This document shows, piece by piece, positions 20,196 to 29,520 of a DNA stretch of 34,923 nt (its first letter is position 1; every line of letters begins with the position of its first letter). Made by a program: the position numbers and the translations under genes. Under the pieces are notes generated by a model. It did not search any database, was not told the origin of the DNA, and saw nothing but the letters and a program-made list of their open reading frames with translations. Source of the DNA: an uncultured Eubacterium sp. (GTDB lineage Bacteria > Bacillota > Clostridia > Oscillospirales > Acutalibacteraceae); the NCBI GenBank assembly GCA_934512155.1, contig CAKSWS010000012.1, positions 1 through 34,923 of the forward strand, given 5' to 3'.

Positions 20196-21112
20196 TTTAC
20201 TTCAACTCCTGTTAAAAAAGATAAATTGTGTGTAATATCCTGTCCTTTGTTTTCGTTTAGATAAGCCGTAATCATATTTATTGCGTCTGTTTTTGATTTT
20301 TCGTACAAATCAAAAACATTTTCACGGCTTTTTATGTTTGAAAATGGGGAAATCCACGCTCTGTTGTTTATATTAACATATTTTTTTGCTTTTTCCAAGT
20401 CATCGGGTTTAATAAATGATGATAATTTAAAATTTTTTGTAAAAGGTGCCGCTGCATTCTCAAGGGGTTTAATTAATTTTTCTTTTTTGCCTGCAGGGTC
20501 AAATAAAAGCTTTTGGGCGTATTTTATATCTTCTATTGCAGTTTGAACATCGCTTTCACTGAATGTAAGGGGTGCAATTTCGCTTTTGGCACTTGCCAAA
20601 ACTTTTGCAATTTCCTGCTTTTCTTCGTTGGTGCAGTTAATTAAGCCCGCTGTTTCAAATTTTTTTGGGTTTAAAATTCCGTATTTTAAATTCAGCATAA
20701 CACTGTCTATTGAAAATTCTATTGTGTTGTGCACTGAATTTGGGTTTAATTTGTTGTTTTTTTGTGTTATTTTGTTTTGCAGGCTGTAAACATACGGATG
20801 GCAATTTCTGTCCAGCGCATAATGTAAAATAAATCCGATTACATAACTTTGGGCAACCGATTTATTGCCGCTGTGGTTGCAATAAACGGCAAAATCATCC
20901 AACACATCGCCGAATTTTGCATGGTGAAATGCAGAACCTGCCTTTCTTAAACTTTTTCCTTTTTGCCAAGGGAAAATTCTGTGAAAAAAGAAAATATCGG
21001 GTCCTTGTGTTCCTATGTAAACGGCATTTTCATTAACTTCAAAATTTGCCGCTTCTTTTATTTTTGGCATCATTTCTTTTGCGAAAATATAGTGGGTGGA
21101 AAATGCAGGCAT
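20192..21112 (-). CDS. Zinc-dependent phospholipase C-like protein
   Basis: The 306-residue product resembles the zinc-dependent phospholipase C/S1-P1-like helical family: an N-terminal STHYIFA segment with His7, GPDIFFFHR near residue 55, a HH pair near residue 84 and HYALDRNCHP near residue 113 as likely zinc ligands. No signal peptide is visible, so it is probably cytoplasmic and not a secreted toxin. Start and stop overlap both neighbours (TAATG with the synthase upstream and ATGA with luxS downstream), showing tight coupling. The physiological substrate is unknown. Confidence 0.85.
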   Translation of the reverse strand: MPAFSTHYIFAKEMMPKIKEAANFEVNENAVYIGTQGPDIFFFHRIFPWQKGKSLRKAGSAFHHAKFGDVLDDFAVYCNHSGNKSVAQSYVIGFILHYALDRNCHPYVYSLQNKITQKNNKLNPNSVHNTIEFSIDSVMLNLKYGILNPKKFETAGLINCTNEEKQEIAKVLASAKSEIAPLTFSESDVQTAIEDIKYAQKLLFDPAGKKEKLIKPLENAAAPFTKNFKLSSFIKPDDLEKAKKYVNINNRAWISPFSNIKSRENVFDLYEKSKTDAINMITAYLNENKGQDITHNLSFLTGVEVK

Positions 21113-21960
21113 TATTTCATCAGTCCTTTAAAATCTTCGGGAAAATCGCAGTTCAGCGTTATTTCCTTTTGTGTTATAGGGTGGGTAAAGTAAATTGTTT
21201 TGCAATGCAGGGCTTGGCGGTTAATTAAATCGGTTTTGCCGCCGTAAAGGCTGTCGCCTGCCAAAGGTGTACCCATGTGGGCAAAGTGAACACGAATTTG
21301 GTGGGTTCTGCCTGTTTCAAGGTTAACCTTATAAAGGGTGCCTCCGCTGAAATTACATATTTTTTTAAAATGAGTTACAGCATTTTCGCCTCCCTCAAAA
21401 ACACGGCGTTTTATAATGCTTTCGCCTTCTCTGGCAATGGGGGCATTTATTGTGCCGCTGTCTCCTATGTCATTTTGCGCTATGGCATAATAATCTTTTT
21501 TTATTTTTCCGGCAAGTTTTGACGCCGCAAGCTCATTTTTTGCAATAAGCACAATTCCGCTTGTGTCACGGTCTAATCTGTAAACGGCACGAAAAGCCGT
21601 GCTTTTTTCCATATAATTTGCGGCAGCGTTTGAAAGAGCGTCGCCTCTGTGGTTTCTGCTTTCATGCACAGGCATAAACGGCGGTTTGTTAAGTGCAAGC
21701 AAATCTTCGTCTTCAAAAATTATTTCAGGTTTTTCCGCACTGGGAGCGGGCATATTTCCTTTGTTTTCAATGGAAATTTTTAAAATATCTCCCTGTTTAA
21801 TACAATCAATAGTTCGGGCAAATTCGCCGTTAACGGTTATGCCGTTTTCAGTTCTTTTAAGTTTTGTAAGCAGTGATGACGAAATGCCGAAATTATAAAG
21901 AAAATCTTTAATTCTTTTTCCGTCATCATTTCGTGTTATTTTAAATTCAATAATTCTCAT
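21112..21960 (-). CDS. RluA-family pseudouridine synthase
   Basis: The 282-residue product has an N-terminal S4-like RNA-binding region (residues 12-65), the ALNKPPFMPVHES segment and the catalytic YRLDRDTSG motif (Asp130), then GRTHQIRVHFAHMG near residue 228. RluA-type enzymes make pseudouridine in 23S rRNA or tRNA; the exact target is not clear from sequence. The ATG at 21960 has no visible Shine-Dalgarno sequence and the predicted transcript begins within a base or two of it. Confidence 0.93.
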   Translation of the reverse strand: MRIIEFKITRNDDGKRIKDFLYNFGISSSLLTKLKRTENGITVNGEFARTIDCIKQGDILKISIENKGNMPAPSAEKPEIIFEDEDLLALNKPPFMPVHESRNHRGDALSNAAANYMEKSTAFRAVYRLDRDTSGIVLIAKNELAASKLAGKIKKDYYAIAQNDIGDSGTINAPIAREGESIIKRRVFEGGENAVTHFKKICNFSGGTLYKVNLETGRTHQIRVHFAHMGTPLAGDSLYGGKTDLINRQALHCKTIYFTHPITQKEITLNCDFPEDFKGLMK

Positions 21961-21967
21961 AGCTTTT

Positions 21968-21996
21968 ATTATATATGGAAAAAACTTTTAAAGCAA
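21968..21996 (-). promoter_or_regulatory. Promoter of the synthase-phospholipase-luxS operon
   Basis: On the minus strand TTGCTT (21996-21991), a 17-base spacer and TATAAT (21973-21968). Seven bases past the -10 box is 21961, one base before the start codon, so the message is probably leaderless. Confidence 0.65.
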
Positions 21997-22001
21997 TATG
22001 G

Positions 22002-22030
22002 TTGCAAAAGTAATTTTATAGTGTTAAAAT
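22002..22030 (+). promoter_or_regulatory. Promoter of the hydEGF operon
   Basis: TTGCAA (22002-22007), a 17-base spacer and TAAAAT (22025-22030). Divergent from the synthase promoter, with the two -35 boxes 5 bases apart. Confidence 0.65.
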
Positions 22031-22060
22031 CTATAGAAAAGTAAAGAAAGAGGCGGTTTT

Positions 22061-23107
22061 TTGGGGGTTTTTGAAAATTTAACAGATAAACTTTGCAAAG
22101 AAAACTGCCTTTCTTTTGAAGAGTATAAATTTTTGATTGAAAACAGAGAAAAATGTGCCGATTATTTGTTTGAAAAAGCAAGGTTTGTGCGTGATTCGGT
22201 TTACGGCAAAAAAATTTTTATAAGAGGCTTAATTGAATTTACAAATTATTGTAAAAATGATTGCTACTATTGCGGCATAAGAAAAAGCAATTTAAACGCC
22301 GTAAGGTATCGCCTGTCAAAAGATGAAATTTTACAATGTTGCAAAGAGGGCTATGATTTGGGCTTTCGTACCTTTGTGCTTCAGGGCGGCGAGGATTTGT
22401 TTTATACAGACGAATTGCTGTGCCAAATTGTTGTGCGTATTAAAAACGATTATCCTGATTGTGCCGTAACGCTTTCTTTAGGTGAACGAAGCCGTGAAAG
22501 CTATGAACGGTTAAAAAACGCAGGGGCAGACAGGTATCTGTTGCGTCATGAAACCGTAAACAAAGTTCATTATGAAAGTTTGCATCCTAAAAGTATGAGC
22601 TTTGAAAATCGCAGGCGTTGTTTAAATGATTTAAAAGAATTGGGCTTTCAGGTGGGCGCAGGATTTATGGTTGGTTCACCCGGGCAAACTTGTGATGATT
22701 TGGCAAATGAGATGCTTTATTTAAAAAAATTAAATCCTCAAATGGTGGGTATAGGTCCGTTTGTTCCTCATAAAGATACTGTGTTTGCTTCAAATCCGTC
22801 AGGTACGGCAGAACTTACAGTGTTTATGCTTGGGTTAATCAGATTGACTTTGCCGCAGGTGCTTTTGCCGTCAACAACGGCATTGGGAACAGTAGACCCT
22901 TTGGGCAGAGAAAAGGGAATAAATGCAGGGGCAAATGTTGTTATGCCCAACCTTTCGCCTGTAGGCGTAAGAAAAAAATATATGTTGTATGATAATAAAA
23001 TTTGCACCGGCGAGGAAAGTGCCATGTGCATTGAATGCTTAAAAAGAAGAGTTAAGTCCACAGGTTGTGAAATTGTTACCGACCGTGGCGATTACAAGGA
23101 GATATAA
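22061..23107 (+). CDS. hydE: [FeFe]-hydrogenase maturase HydE (radical SAM)
   Basis: The 348-residue product is a radical SAM TIM-barrel enzyme with the cluster motif CKNDCYYC (Cys64, Cys68, Cys71), a FVLQGGED strand near residue 108 and a VGAGFMVGSPGQT segment near residue 197, as in HydE. HydE builds part of the H-cluster 2Fe subsite from the HydG product. The start is a TTG at 22061; AAAGAGGCGG just upstream supports it, and no ATG is well placed. The stop abuts the hydG start. HydE and the related PylB/BioB enzymes differ mainly by context, which here is decisive. Confidence 0.95.
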   Translation: MGVFENLTDKLCKENCLSFEEYKFLIENREKCADYLFEKARFVRDSVYGKKIFIRGLIEFTNYCKNDCYYCGIRKSNLNAVRYRLSKDEILQCCKEGYDLGFRTFVLQGGEDLFYTDELLCQIVVRIKNDYPDCAVTLSLGERSRESYERLKNAGADRYLLRHETVNKVHYESLHPKSMSFENRRRCLNDLKELGFQVGAGFMVGSPGQTCDDLANEMLYLKKLNPQMVGIGPFVPHKDTVFASNPSGTAELTVFMLGLIRLTLPQVLLPSTTALGTVDPLGREKGINAGANVVMPNLSPVGVRKKYMLYDNKICTGEESAMCIECLKRRVKSTGCEIVTDRGDYKEI

Positions 23108-24529
23108 ATGGTAAAATATGACCCGAAATCATTAAAAGCGGAAGAATTTATTAATGATGAAGAAATTAAAGAAACATTAAGGTATGCCGATGAGCATAAA
23201 AATGACCTTGAACTTATTGACCGAATAATTGAAAAGGCAAAAAAGAGAAAAGGTTTAAATCACAGAGAAGCAAGTGTTCTTTTGGCTTGTGATAATAAGG
23301 AAAAAATTGAAGAAATTTATGATTTGGCAGAGCAGATTAAAAAGGATTTTTACGGTAACAGAATTGTAATGTTTGCGCCTCTTTACCTTTCAAATTATTG
23401 TGTAAACGGTTGCCTTTACTGCCCTTATCATCAAAAAAATAAGCATATCGGCAGAAAAAAATTATCTCAAGAAGAAATAAAAAACGAAGTAATAGCACTT
23501 CAGGATATGGGTCATAAGCGACTTGCCATTGAAGCAGGTGAAGACCCGGTAAACAACCCAATTGAGTATATTTTGGAATCTATTAAAACAATTTATTCCA
23601 TTAAGCATAAAAACGGGGCAATTCGCAGAGTTAATGTTAATATTGCGGCAACAACAGTTGAAAATTACAAAAAATTAAAGGAAGCCGGAATCGGTACATA
23701 TATCCTTTTTCAAGAAACTTATCATAAAGAAAGTTACGAGGTTTTGCATCCTACAGGCCCTAAGCATAATTATGATTATCACACAGAGGCTATGGACAGG
23801 GCAATGGAAGGCGGAATTGATGATGTTGGTATAGGCGTTCTTTTCGGCCTTGATAAATACAGATATGAATTTGCAGGTTTGCTTATGCATGCCGAACATT
23901 TAGAGGCTGTGCATGGGGTAGGTCCCCACACAATAAGCGTGCCACGTGTTAAGCCTGCAGATGATATTGACCCTACGGAATTTGATAATTCTCTTGATGA
24001 CGATATGTTTTGCAAAATTGCCGCTTGTATTCGTATTGCCGTTCCATATACGGGCATGATTATTTCAACACGTGAAACTCCGCAGGTGCGTGAAAAAATT
24101 ATTCGCTTGGGCGTAAGTCAAATCAGCGGCGGTTCAAGAACATCTGTGGGCGGCTATTGTGAAGAGGAAAGACCTCATGATACAGAGCAGTTTGATGTTT
24201 CCGATAACAGAACGCTTGATGAAGTTGTTAATTGGCTTATGACGGCAGGCTACATTCCGTCATTCTGCACTGCTTGTTACAGAGAGGGCAGAACAGGCGA
24301 TAGGTTTATGAGCCTTTGCAAATCCGGTCAAATTCAAAACTGTTGTCATCCTAATGCGCTTATGACTCTTAAAGAGTTTTTAATGGATTATGCAAGCGAG
24401 GACACACGCAAAAAGGGTGAAGTGCTTATTGAAAAGGAAATAGATAATATAGGCAAAGAAAAGGTTAAGCAAATTGTTCGTGAACGCCTTGTTAAGATTG
24501 AAAACGGAGAGAGGGACTTTAGATTTTAA
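23108..24529 (+). CDS. hydG: [FeFe]-hydrogenase maturase HydG (radical SAM tyrosine lyase)
   Basis: The 473-residue product has the radical SAM motif CVNGCLYC (Cys98, Cys102, Cys105) and, unlike ThiH, the extra C-terminal cysteines CTAC (387-390) and Cys404 that hold HydG's auxiliary cluster. HydG cleaves tyrosine and yields the CO and CN- ligands of the H-cluster. AAGGAGAT inside the end of hydE is its ribosome binding site and the start codon follows the hydE stop directly. Confidence 0.97.
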   Translation: MVKYDPKSLKAEEFINDEEIKETLRYADEHKNDLELIDRIIEKAKKRKGLNHREASVLLACDNKEKIEEIYDLAEQIKKDFYGNRIVMFAPLYLSNYCVNGCLYCPYHQKNKHIGRKKLSQEEIKNEVIALQDMGHKRLAIEAGEDPVNNPIEYILESIKTIYSIKHKNGAIRRVNVNIAATTVENYKKLKEAGIGTYILFQETYHKESYEVLHPTGPKHNYDYHTEAMDRAMEGGIDDVGIGVLFGLDKYRYEFAGLLMHAEHLEAVHGVGPHTISVPRVKPADDIDPTEFDNSLDDDMFCKIAACIRIAVPYTGMIISTRETPQVREKIIRLGVSQISGGSRTSVGGYCEEERPHDTEQFDVSDNRTLDEVVNWLMTAGYIPSFCTACYREGRTGDRFMSLCKSGQIQNCCHPNALMTLKEFLMDYASEDTRKKGEVLIEKEIDNIGKEKVKQIVRERLVKIENGERDFRF

Positions 24530-24553
24530 TCTTTATTAAAAGGAGCAAAAAAT

Positions 24554-25744
24554 ATGAGCCTTAATGATACTCCGTCGGGAGAAAGAATGCATATTGGCTT
24601 TTTCGGATGCAGAAATGCAGGAAAAAGCAGTCTTGTAAATGCTGTTACAAATCAAAAAATTTCTGTTGTAAGCGATGTTAAAGGCACCACAACAGACCCG
24701 GTAAAAAAAGCTATGGAGCTTTTGCCGTTGGGTCCCGTTCTTATAATAGACACACCCGGTTATGATGATGTTGGCGGCTTGGGCGAAAAAAGAATTGACG
24801 CAGCAAAAAATATTTTGCGAAAATGCGATATTGCCGTTCTCGTTACAACGGCGGGTATTGAATTAAACGGCGTTGAAACAGATTTACTAAATGCATTTAA
24901 AGAACGCAATATTCCTTATGTTATTGTAAAAAACAAATGCGATTTGGTAAACGGAGAACTTCAAACAGATGAAAATGTTGTTTATACAGACGCACTTCAC
25001 AGGCATGGAATAGAAGAACTTAAAAATAAATTGGCTTCTCTCAATCCAAATAAAACGGAAAAGCGTTTGGTTGGAGATTTAATTTCACCGGGCGATGTGG
25101 TTGTTCTTGTAACTCCTATTGATTCTGCCGCACCAAAAGGGCGAATGATTTTGCCTCAACAGCAGGCAATTCGTGATATTATAGACAGCGGTGCAGTTGC
25201 CGTTGTTGTTCGTGAAACAGAACTTGAAACTGCATTAAAATCTTTGGGCAAATCACCAAAACTTGTTGTTACCGATTCCCAAGCGTTTGCTTTTGTAAAC
25301 AGTGTTTTGCCGCCGGAAATTCCCCTTACATCTTTTTCTATTTTAATGGCAAGGTATAAAGGTTTTTTAAATACTGCAGTGGCAGGTGCAAATAAAATTA
25401 ATTCCCTTAAAAACGGTTCAAAGGTTTTAATCAGTGAGGGATGTACTCACCATAGACAGTGCGACGATATAGGCACGGTAAAATTGCCTAAATGGTTGAA
25501 AAAATATACAGGTTGTGAGCTTGATTTACACTGGAGCAGCGGCACGGAATTTCCGCATGATTTAACAGGTTTTGATTTGGTAATTCATTGCGGCGGCTGT
25601 ATGCTGAATGAAAAAGAAATGCAGTTTAGAATGAACAGTGCAAATGAGCAGGGCGTTCCGTTTACAAATTACGGCACGGCAATAGCATTTATGAACGGTA
25701 TTTTAAAAAGAACACTTCAACCGCTTAATAATATTGAAAAATAG
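24554..25744 (+). CDS. hydF: [FeFe]-hydrogenase maturase HydF (GTPase scaffold)
   Basis: The 396-residue product has a GTPase domain with G1 GCRNAGKSS (18-26), DTPG (66-69) and NKCD (127-130), a dimerisation domain, and a C-terminal cluster domain with CTHH (Cys297) and HCGGC (Cys346, Cys349). HydF carries the 2Fe precursor and loads it into HydA. AAAAGGAG precedes the ATG. Last gene of the maturase operon; no hydrogenase structural gene follows in the window. Confidence 0.97.
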   Translation: MSLNDTPSGERMHIGFFGCRNAGKSSLVNAVTNQKISVVSDVKGTTTDPVKKAMELLPLGPVLIIDTPGYDDVGGLGEKRIDAAKNILRKCDIAVLVTTAGIELNGVETDLLNAFKERNIPYVIVKNKCDLVNGELQTDENVVYTDALHRHGIEELKNKLASLNPNKTEKRLVGDLISPGDVVVLVTPIDSAAPKGRMILPQQQAIRDIIDSGAVAVVVRETELETALKSLGKSPKLVVTDSQAFAFVNSVLPPEIPLTSFSILMARYKGFLNTAVAGANKINSLKNGSKVLISEGCTHHRQCDDIGTVKLPKWLKKYTGCELDLHWSSGTEFPHDLTGFDLVIHCGGCMLNEKEMQFRMNSANEQGVPFTNYGTAIAFMNGILKRTLQPLNNIEK

Positions 25745-25750
25745 CATAAT

Positions 25751-25786
25751 AAAAAGGCATTGGTTAATCCAATGCCTTTTTTGTTT
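25751..25786. terminator. Bidirectional terminator between hydF and the DegV gene
   Basis: AAAAAGGCATTGG and CCAATGCCTTTTT form a 13-bp stem with a short loop; it serves both converging transcripts. Confidence 0.9.
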
Positions 25787-25787
25787 T

Positions 25788-26645
25788 TTATTTGCTGAAC
25801 GAAACAATGATTCCGTTGTTTGAAGCGTAAAGAGAATTTAAACCGCTTGCTTTTAAAATAATTATGTCTTTAAAATTACATTGCTGTTTAATTAAATTTG
25901 CAATACTGATTGCTTTTTCCTCACAGCAAACGTGGCTTATAATACAAACTTTATTTTCAAGGTTGCATCCCTCGGTTTCTTTTGCCACAAGACCTGCCAG
26001 TTTGTTAAGCGCACGGCTTTGGGAAAAATCTTTGCCGGCAAGGGAAATATTGCCCTCTGTTGTTCGCTTGCAAATAAGTTTAACTTTAAGAGCTTCAATT
26101 ACTTTTGCACCAAGGTTAAATAATCTGCCGTTGCCTTTAAGTGCATCTAAACTTTCAAGGCTAAAATAAAGTTCGCAGTTGTTAACACAGTAATCATCAA
26201 CTGTTTTAATAACGGTTTCAAAATCTGCACCGCTGTCTGCTGTTTCTTTAATTTTGTGTGCTAAAATTGTTTCAATTCCGGATGTGGCAAGAGAGTTGAA
26301 AACATAAATTTGCTTGCCGTCTTCATGCTCGTCTTTATAAAGGTCCACACCCTGTAAAGCACTGTTGTAGCAGCCGCTTAATTTATCTGTAATTGTTAAA
26401 ATATAAACCTGTTCCTCGTTGCCCTCAATGGCTTTTGCAAATGCGTCGGGGGAGGGGCAGGCAGATTTTGCAAGTTGGTCTGAATTAACCATTTTGTCTA
26501 TAAAATCATCCTGATTAAAATTTTCATCATCAAGAGTAATGTAATCGCCTATTTGTAAAGTAAGAGGCACAATTTGCAAATTGTCCCAACTTTTCATATC
26601 CTCTGTAATATCACAGCAGGAATCAACAATTATTTTGTAAGACAT
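25788..26645 (-). CDS. DegV family fatty-acid-binding protein
   Basis: The 285-residue product has the DegV layout: the N-terminal KIIVDSCCDIT strand, SACPSPDAF near residue 58, a YILTITDKLSGCYNSA segment near residue 82, and a NGIIVSFSK end. Firmicutes DegV/FakB proteins bind a fatty acid and present it to the kinase FakA for phosphorylation and phospholipid synthesis. The ATG at 26645 is chosen because AAAGG lies 11 bases upstream; a GTG at 26654 would be too close to it. It has its own promoter but follows argH in the same direction with no terminator between. Confidence 0.92.
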   Translation of the reverse strand: MSYKIIVDSCCDITEDMKSWDNLQIVPLTLQIGDYITLDDENFNQDDFIDKMVNSDQLAKSACPSPDAFAKAIEGNEEQVYILTITDKLSGCYNSALQGVDLYKDEHEDGKQIYVFNSLATSGIETILAHKIKETADSGADFETVIKTVDDYCVNNCELYFSLESLDALKGNGRLFNLGAKVIEALKVKLICKRTTEGNISLAGKDFSQSRALNKLAGLVAKETEGCNLENKVCIISHVCCEEKAISIANLIKQQCNFKDIIILKASGLNSLYASNNGIIVSFSK

Positions 26646-26705
26646 AATTCTCACGCCTTTCTTCGGCGGTTAAAATTAATTTTATAACATTGCCGACACG
26701 CACAT

Positions 26706-26735
26706 ATTATATACTATTGTGTTGTAAGGTGTCAA
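26706..26735 (-). promoter_or_regulatory. Promoter of the DegV gene
   Basis: On the minus strand TTGACA (26735-26730), an 18-base spacer and TATAAT (26711-26706), directly after the argH stop codon. Confidence 0.75.
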
Positions 26736-26743
26736 TTTAATAA

Positions 26744-28120
26744 TTAACTATTTGCAAATTTTCTTACAAATTTAATTTGTTCGTCAACACTGTTTTTGCC
26801 AGGTCCGCCTATAACAATTCTGTCTGCCACGCATTTTTCCAAATTAATTGCTGTGTAAACATCGTCGTTAAATAAATCGCAAACATTTTTATATTCTTCA
26901 ATGGGCAATGTTTCAAGAGTTAAGTTTTTGTCTATACAAAGGGCAACAAGTTCGCCGGTAGCCTTGTAAGCGTCTCTGAAAGGTAAGCCTTTGCCAACTA
27001 AATAGTCGGCACAGTCAGTGGCGTTAATAAAGCCCTTTGCCGCAGCTTTTCTCATGTTGTCTTTAAGAACGGTCATGGTTTTAATCATTGGCGTAAATGC
27101 GGTAAGGCACATTTTAACGGTGTCTACAGCGTCAAAAATTGCTTCCTTATCTTCCTGCATATCTTTGTTGTATGCCAAAGCAATGCCTTTCATAACGGTT
27201 AAAAGTGTTGTTAAATCGCCGAAAACTCTGCCGCTTTTACCACGCACAAGTTCTGCAATGTCAGGGTTTTTCTTTTGCGGCATAATAGAAGAGCCTGTTG
27301 AAAATGCGTCGTCAAGTTCAACAAATTTAAATTCCCAACTGCACCACATAATAATTTCTTCGCTGAAACGGGAAAGATGCACCATAATAAGCGAAAGGTC
27401 TGCCGCAAGCTCTATGCAAAAATCACGGTCTGATACGCCGTCAAGTGAGTTAAGCGTAACGCCGTCAAATCCTAATAATTCGGCAGTCATTTCACGGTTA
27501 ATGGGGTATGTTGTGCCGGCAAGAGCACCCGAACCCAAGGGGCAAATGTTCATTCTGTGTTTTGTGTCTTTAAGTCTGTCCAAATCACGGCAAAGCATTG
27601 CGGCATATGCCATAATATGGTGGGCAAATGTAATAGGCTGTGCCCTTTGAAGGTGGGTGTAGCCGCTCATTATTGTGTTTTCGTTTTCTTCTGCCTTGTC
27701 GCAAATAACGTTAATAAGTTCTTTAACCTTATTTTCAATTTCTTCAATTTCTTTTCTTAAATTAAGACGAATGTCAAGGGCAACCTGGTCGTTTCTTGAA
27801 CGTGCCGTGTGTAATCTTTTGCCTGTTTGACCGAGTCTTGCGGTAAGTTCGCCTTCAATAAATGTGTGAATATCTTCTGCATTACCGTCTATTTCAATGG
27901 TTCCTGCTTTGATTTCCTGTAAAATATTAAAAAGCTCTTCGCAAATTTTGTCGCTTTCCGATTTATCTATAATACCCTGTGCGCCAAGCATTGTGGCATG
28001 GGCAATACTGCCTTTAATATCTTCTTCAAACATTCTGCTGTCAAAGCTTATTGAAGAGTTAAAATCGTTTGTTTCCTTGGCAAGTTCCTTTTTAAATCTG
28101 CCTTTCCATAATTGCGCCAT
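26744..28120 (-). CDS. argH: Argininosuccinate lyase
   Basis: The 458-residue product matches ArgH from LWKGRFKKE to the end. It shows the family signature GSSIMPQKKNPD (near residue 277), TARSRNDQVALD near residue 104, and SGYTHLQRAQP near residue 152. It splits argininosuccinate into arginine and fumarate, the last step of arginine synthesis. AGGAGG precedes the ATG. It follows argG with a strong intercistronic hairpin between them. Confidence 0.98.
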   Translation of the reverse strand: MAQLWKGRFKKELAKETNDFNSSISFDSRMFEEDIKGSIAHATMLGAQGIIDKSESDKICEELFNILQEIKAGTIEIDGNAEDIHTFIEGELTARLGQTGKRLHTARSRNDQVALDIRLNLRKEIEEIENKVKELINVICDKAEENENTIMSGYTHLQRAQPITFAHHIMAYAAMLCRDLDRLKDTKHRMNICPLGSGALAGTTYPINREMTAELLGFDGVTLNSLDGVSDRDFCIELAADLSLIMVHLSRFSEEIIMWCSWEFKFVELDDAFSTGSSIMPQKKNPDIAELVRGKSGRVFGDLTTLLTVMKGIALAYNKDMQEDKEAIFDAVDTVKMCLTAFTPMIKTMTVLKDNMRKAAAKGFINATDCADYLVGKGLPFRDAYKATGELVALCIDKNLTLETLPIEEYKNVCDLFNDDVYTAINLEKCVADRIVIGGPGKNSVDEQIKFVRKFANS

Positions 28121-28140
28121 AAATCCTCCTAAAATACTAT

Positions 28141-28167
28141 TATCGGGCGGAGTTCTTCCGCCCGATA
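28141..28167 (-). promoter_or_regulatory. GC-rich intercistronic hairpin between argG and argH
   Basis: TATCGGGCGGA and its exact reverse complement form an 11-bp stem with a five-base loop. On the argG-argH strand it lacks a T run and so is not a normal terminator. It may protect the argG message or tune the argG:argH ratio. Confidence 0.6.
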
Positions 28168-28201
28168 TTTTAATGCATAAGCCGTGTTAAATTTGTTTTA
28201 A

Positions 28202-29434
28202 TCAGTCGTTATTTTCTCTTTTTTGGTCAAGAAGTGCTTTAACTTTAATTGAAAGACCGAAAAGATTAATAAATCCTGCGGAATCTGCTTGGTTGTATGC
28301 ACCGCCGTCATCGCCGAATGAAGCAACATTTTCATCGTATAATGTGTATGGAGATGTAATGCCTGCATTGATAATGTTGCCTTTGTATAATTTAAGCTTA
28401 ACATCACCTGTTACTGTTTCCTGTGTTTTGTCAACAAAAGCAGAAAGAGCCTCACGAAGGGGAGTAAACCATAAGCCGTTGTAAACAAGTTCGCCGAATT
28501 TTTGAGAAACAAGTTTTTTGTAGTGTGATGTTTCACGGTCAAGAGTAATCATTTCAAGAAGTTCATGGGCTTTGTAAAGAATTGCACCGCCCGGTGTTTC
28601 ATAAACGCCACGGCTCTTCATTCCTACAAGACGGTTTTCAACAATGTCAAGCAAGCCAATGCCGTTTTTGCCGCCCATTTCGTTAAGTTTTTCAACAATT
28701 TCAAGTGCTTTCATTTCCTTGCCGTCAATAGCGGTAGGAACGCCCTTTTCAAAATGAATTGTAACATAAGTGGGTTCGTCCGGTGCCTGTTCCGGTGAAA
28801 CGCCCAGTTCAAGAAATCCCTCTTTGTTGTATTGCGGTTCGTTTGCCGGGTCTTCAAGGTCAAGACCTTCGTGGCTTAAATGCCAAACGTTTTTATCTTT
28901 TGAATAGTTTGTTTCACGGTTTATTTTAAGAGGAATGTTGTGTGCTTCTGCATATTCAATTTCTTCTTCACGTGATTTAATGCTCCATTCACGCCAAGGT
29001 GCAATAATTTGCATTTCAGGTGCAAATGCTTTAAGTGTAAGCTCAAAACGAACTTGGTCGTTGCCCTTGCCGGTGCAACCGTGGCAAATAGCGTCTGCTC
29101 CCTCTTTTTTTGCAATTTCGGCAAGAGCCTTTGCAATGCAAGGACGAGCGTGTGATGTGCCTAAAAGGTATGTTTCGTAATCTGCGCCTGCTTTAAGGCA
29201 AGGGAAAATGTAGTCTTCCACATATTCGTCTTTAAGGTCAAGCACATAAAGTTTTGATGCGCCTGTTGCAAGTGCTTTTTCTTCAAGTCCGTCAAGTTCC
29301 GTGCCCTGTCCAACGTCGCCGGAAACTGCAATTACTTCACAATTATTGTAGTTTTCTTTAAGCCATGGAATGATGATTGATGTATCAAGTCCGCCGCTGT
29401 ATGCAAGAACAACTTTTTTTATTTCTTTAGCCAT
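28202..29434 (-). CDS. argG: Argininosuccinate synthase
   Basis: The 410-residue product has the ATP pyrophosphatase loop AYSGGLDTS near residue 11, [13 protein letters not shown] near residue 117, and the substrate-binding segments of ArgG. It joins citrulline and aspartate with ATP to make argininosuccinate. The ATG at 29434 follows AAAGGAG; an in-frame start 23 codons earlier lies on the -35 box of the promoter and is rejected. The first gene of the argGH operon. Confidence 0.98.
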   Translation of the reverse strand: MAKEIKKVVLAYSGGLDTSIIIPWLKENYNNCEVIAVSGDVGQGTELDGLEEKALATGASKLYVLDLKDEYVEDYIFPCLKAGADYETYLLGTSHARPCIAKALAEIAKKEGADAICHGCTGKGNDQVRFELTLKAFAPEMQIIAPWREWSIKSREEEIEYAEAHNIPLKINRETNYSKDKNVWHLSHEGLDLEDPANEPQYNKEGFLELGVSPEQAPDEPTYVTIHFEKGVPTAIDGKEMKALEIVEKLNEMGGKNGIGLLDIVENRLVGMKSRGVYETPGGAILYKAHELLEMITLDRETSHYKKLVSQKFGELVYNGLWFTPLREALSAFVDKTQETVTGDVKLKLYKGNIINAGITSPYTLYDENVASFGDDGGAYNQADSAGFINLFGLSIKVKALLDQKRENND

Positions 29435-29474
29435 AATTATGTATCTCCTTTGTTTGCTTTCCAAATCTGTAATC

Positions 29475-29503
29475 ATTATATAATGCAGTGTGTTTATAGT
29501 CAA
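29475..29503 (-). promoter_or_regulatory. Sigma-A promoter of argGH
   Basis: On the minus strand TTGACT (29503-29498), a 17-base spacer and TATAAT (29480-29475). Confidence 0.8.
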
Positions 29504-29520
29504 GGTAAAAAGGAAAATAT

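Noticed and set aside
20192..21112. Secreted phospholipase C toxin
   Set aside because: No signal peptide, and the gene is embedded in a housekeeping operon with overlapping codons.
27018..27650. 210-codon frame opposite argH
   Set aside because: Antisense shadow of a conserved gene with no ribosome binding site and an atypical Ser/Leu-rich composition.
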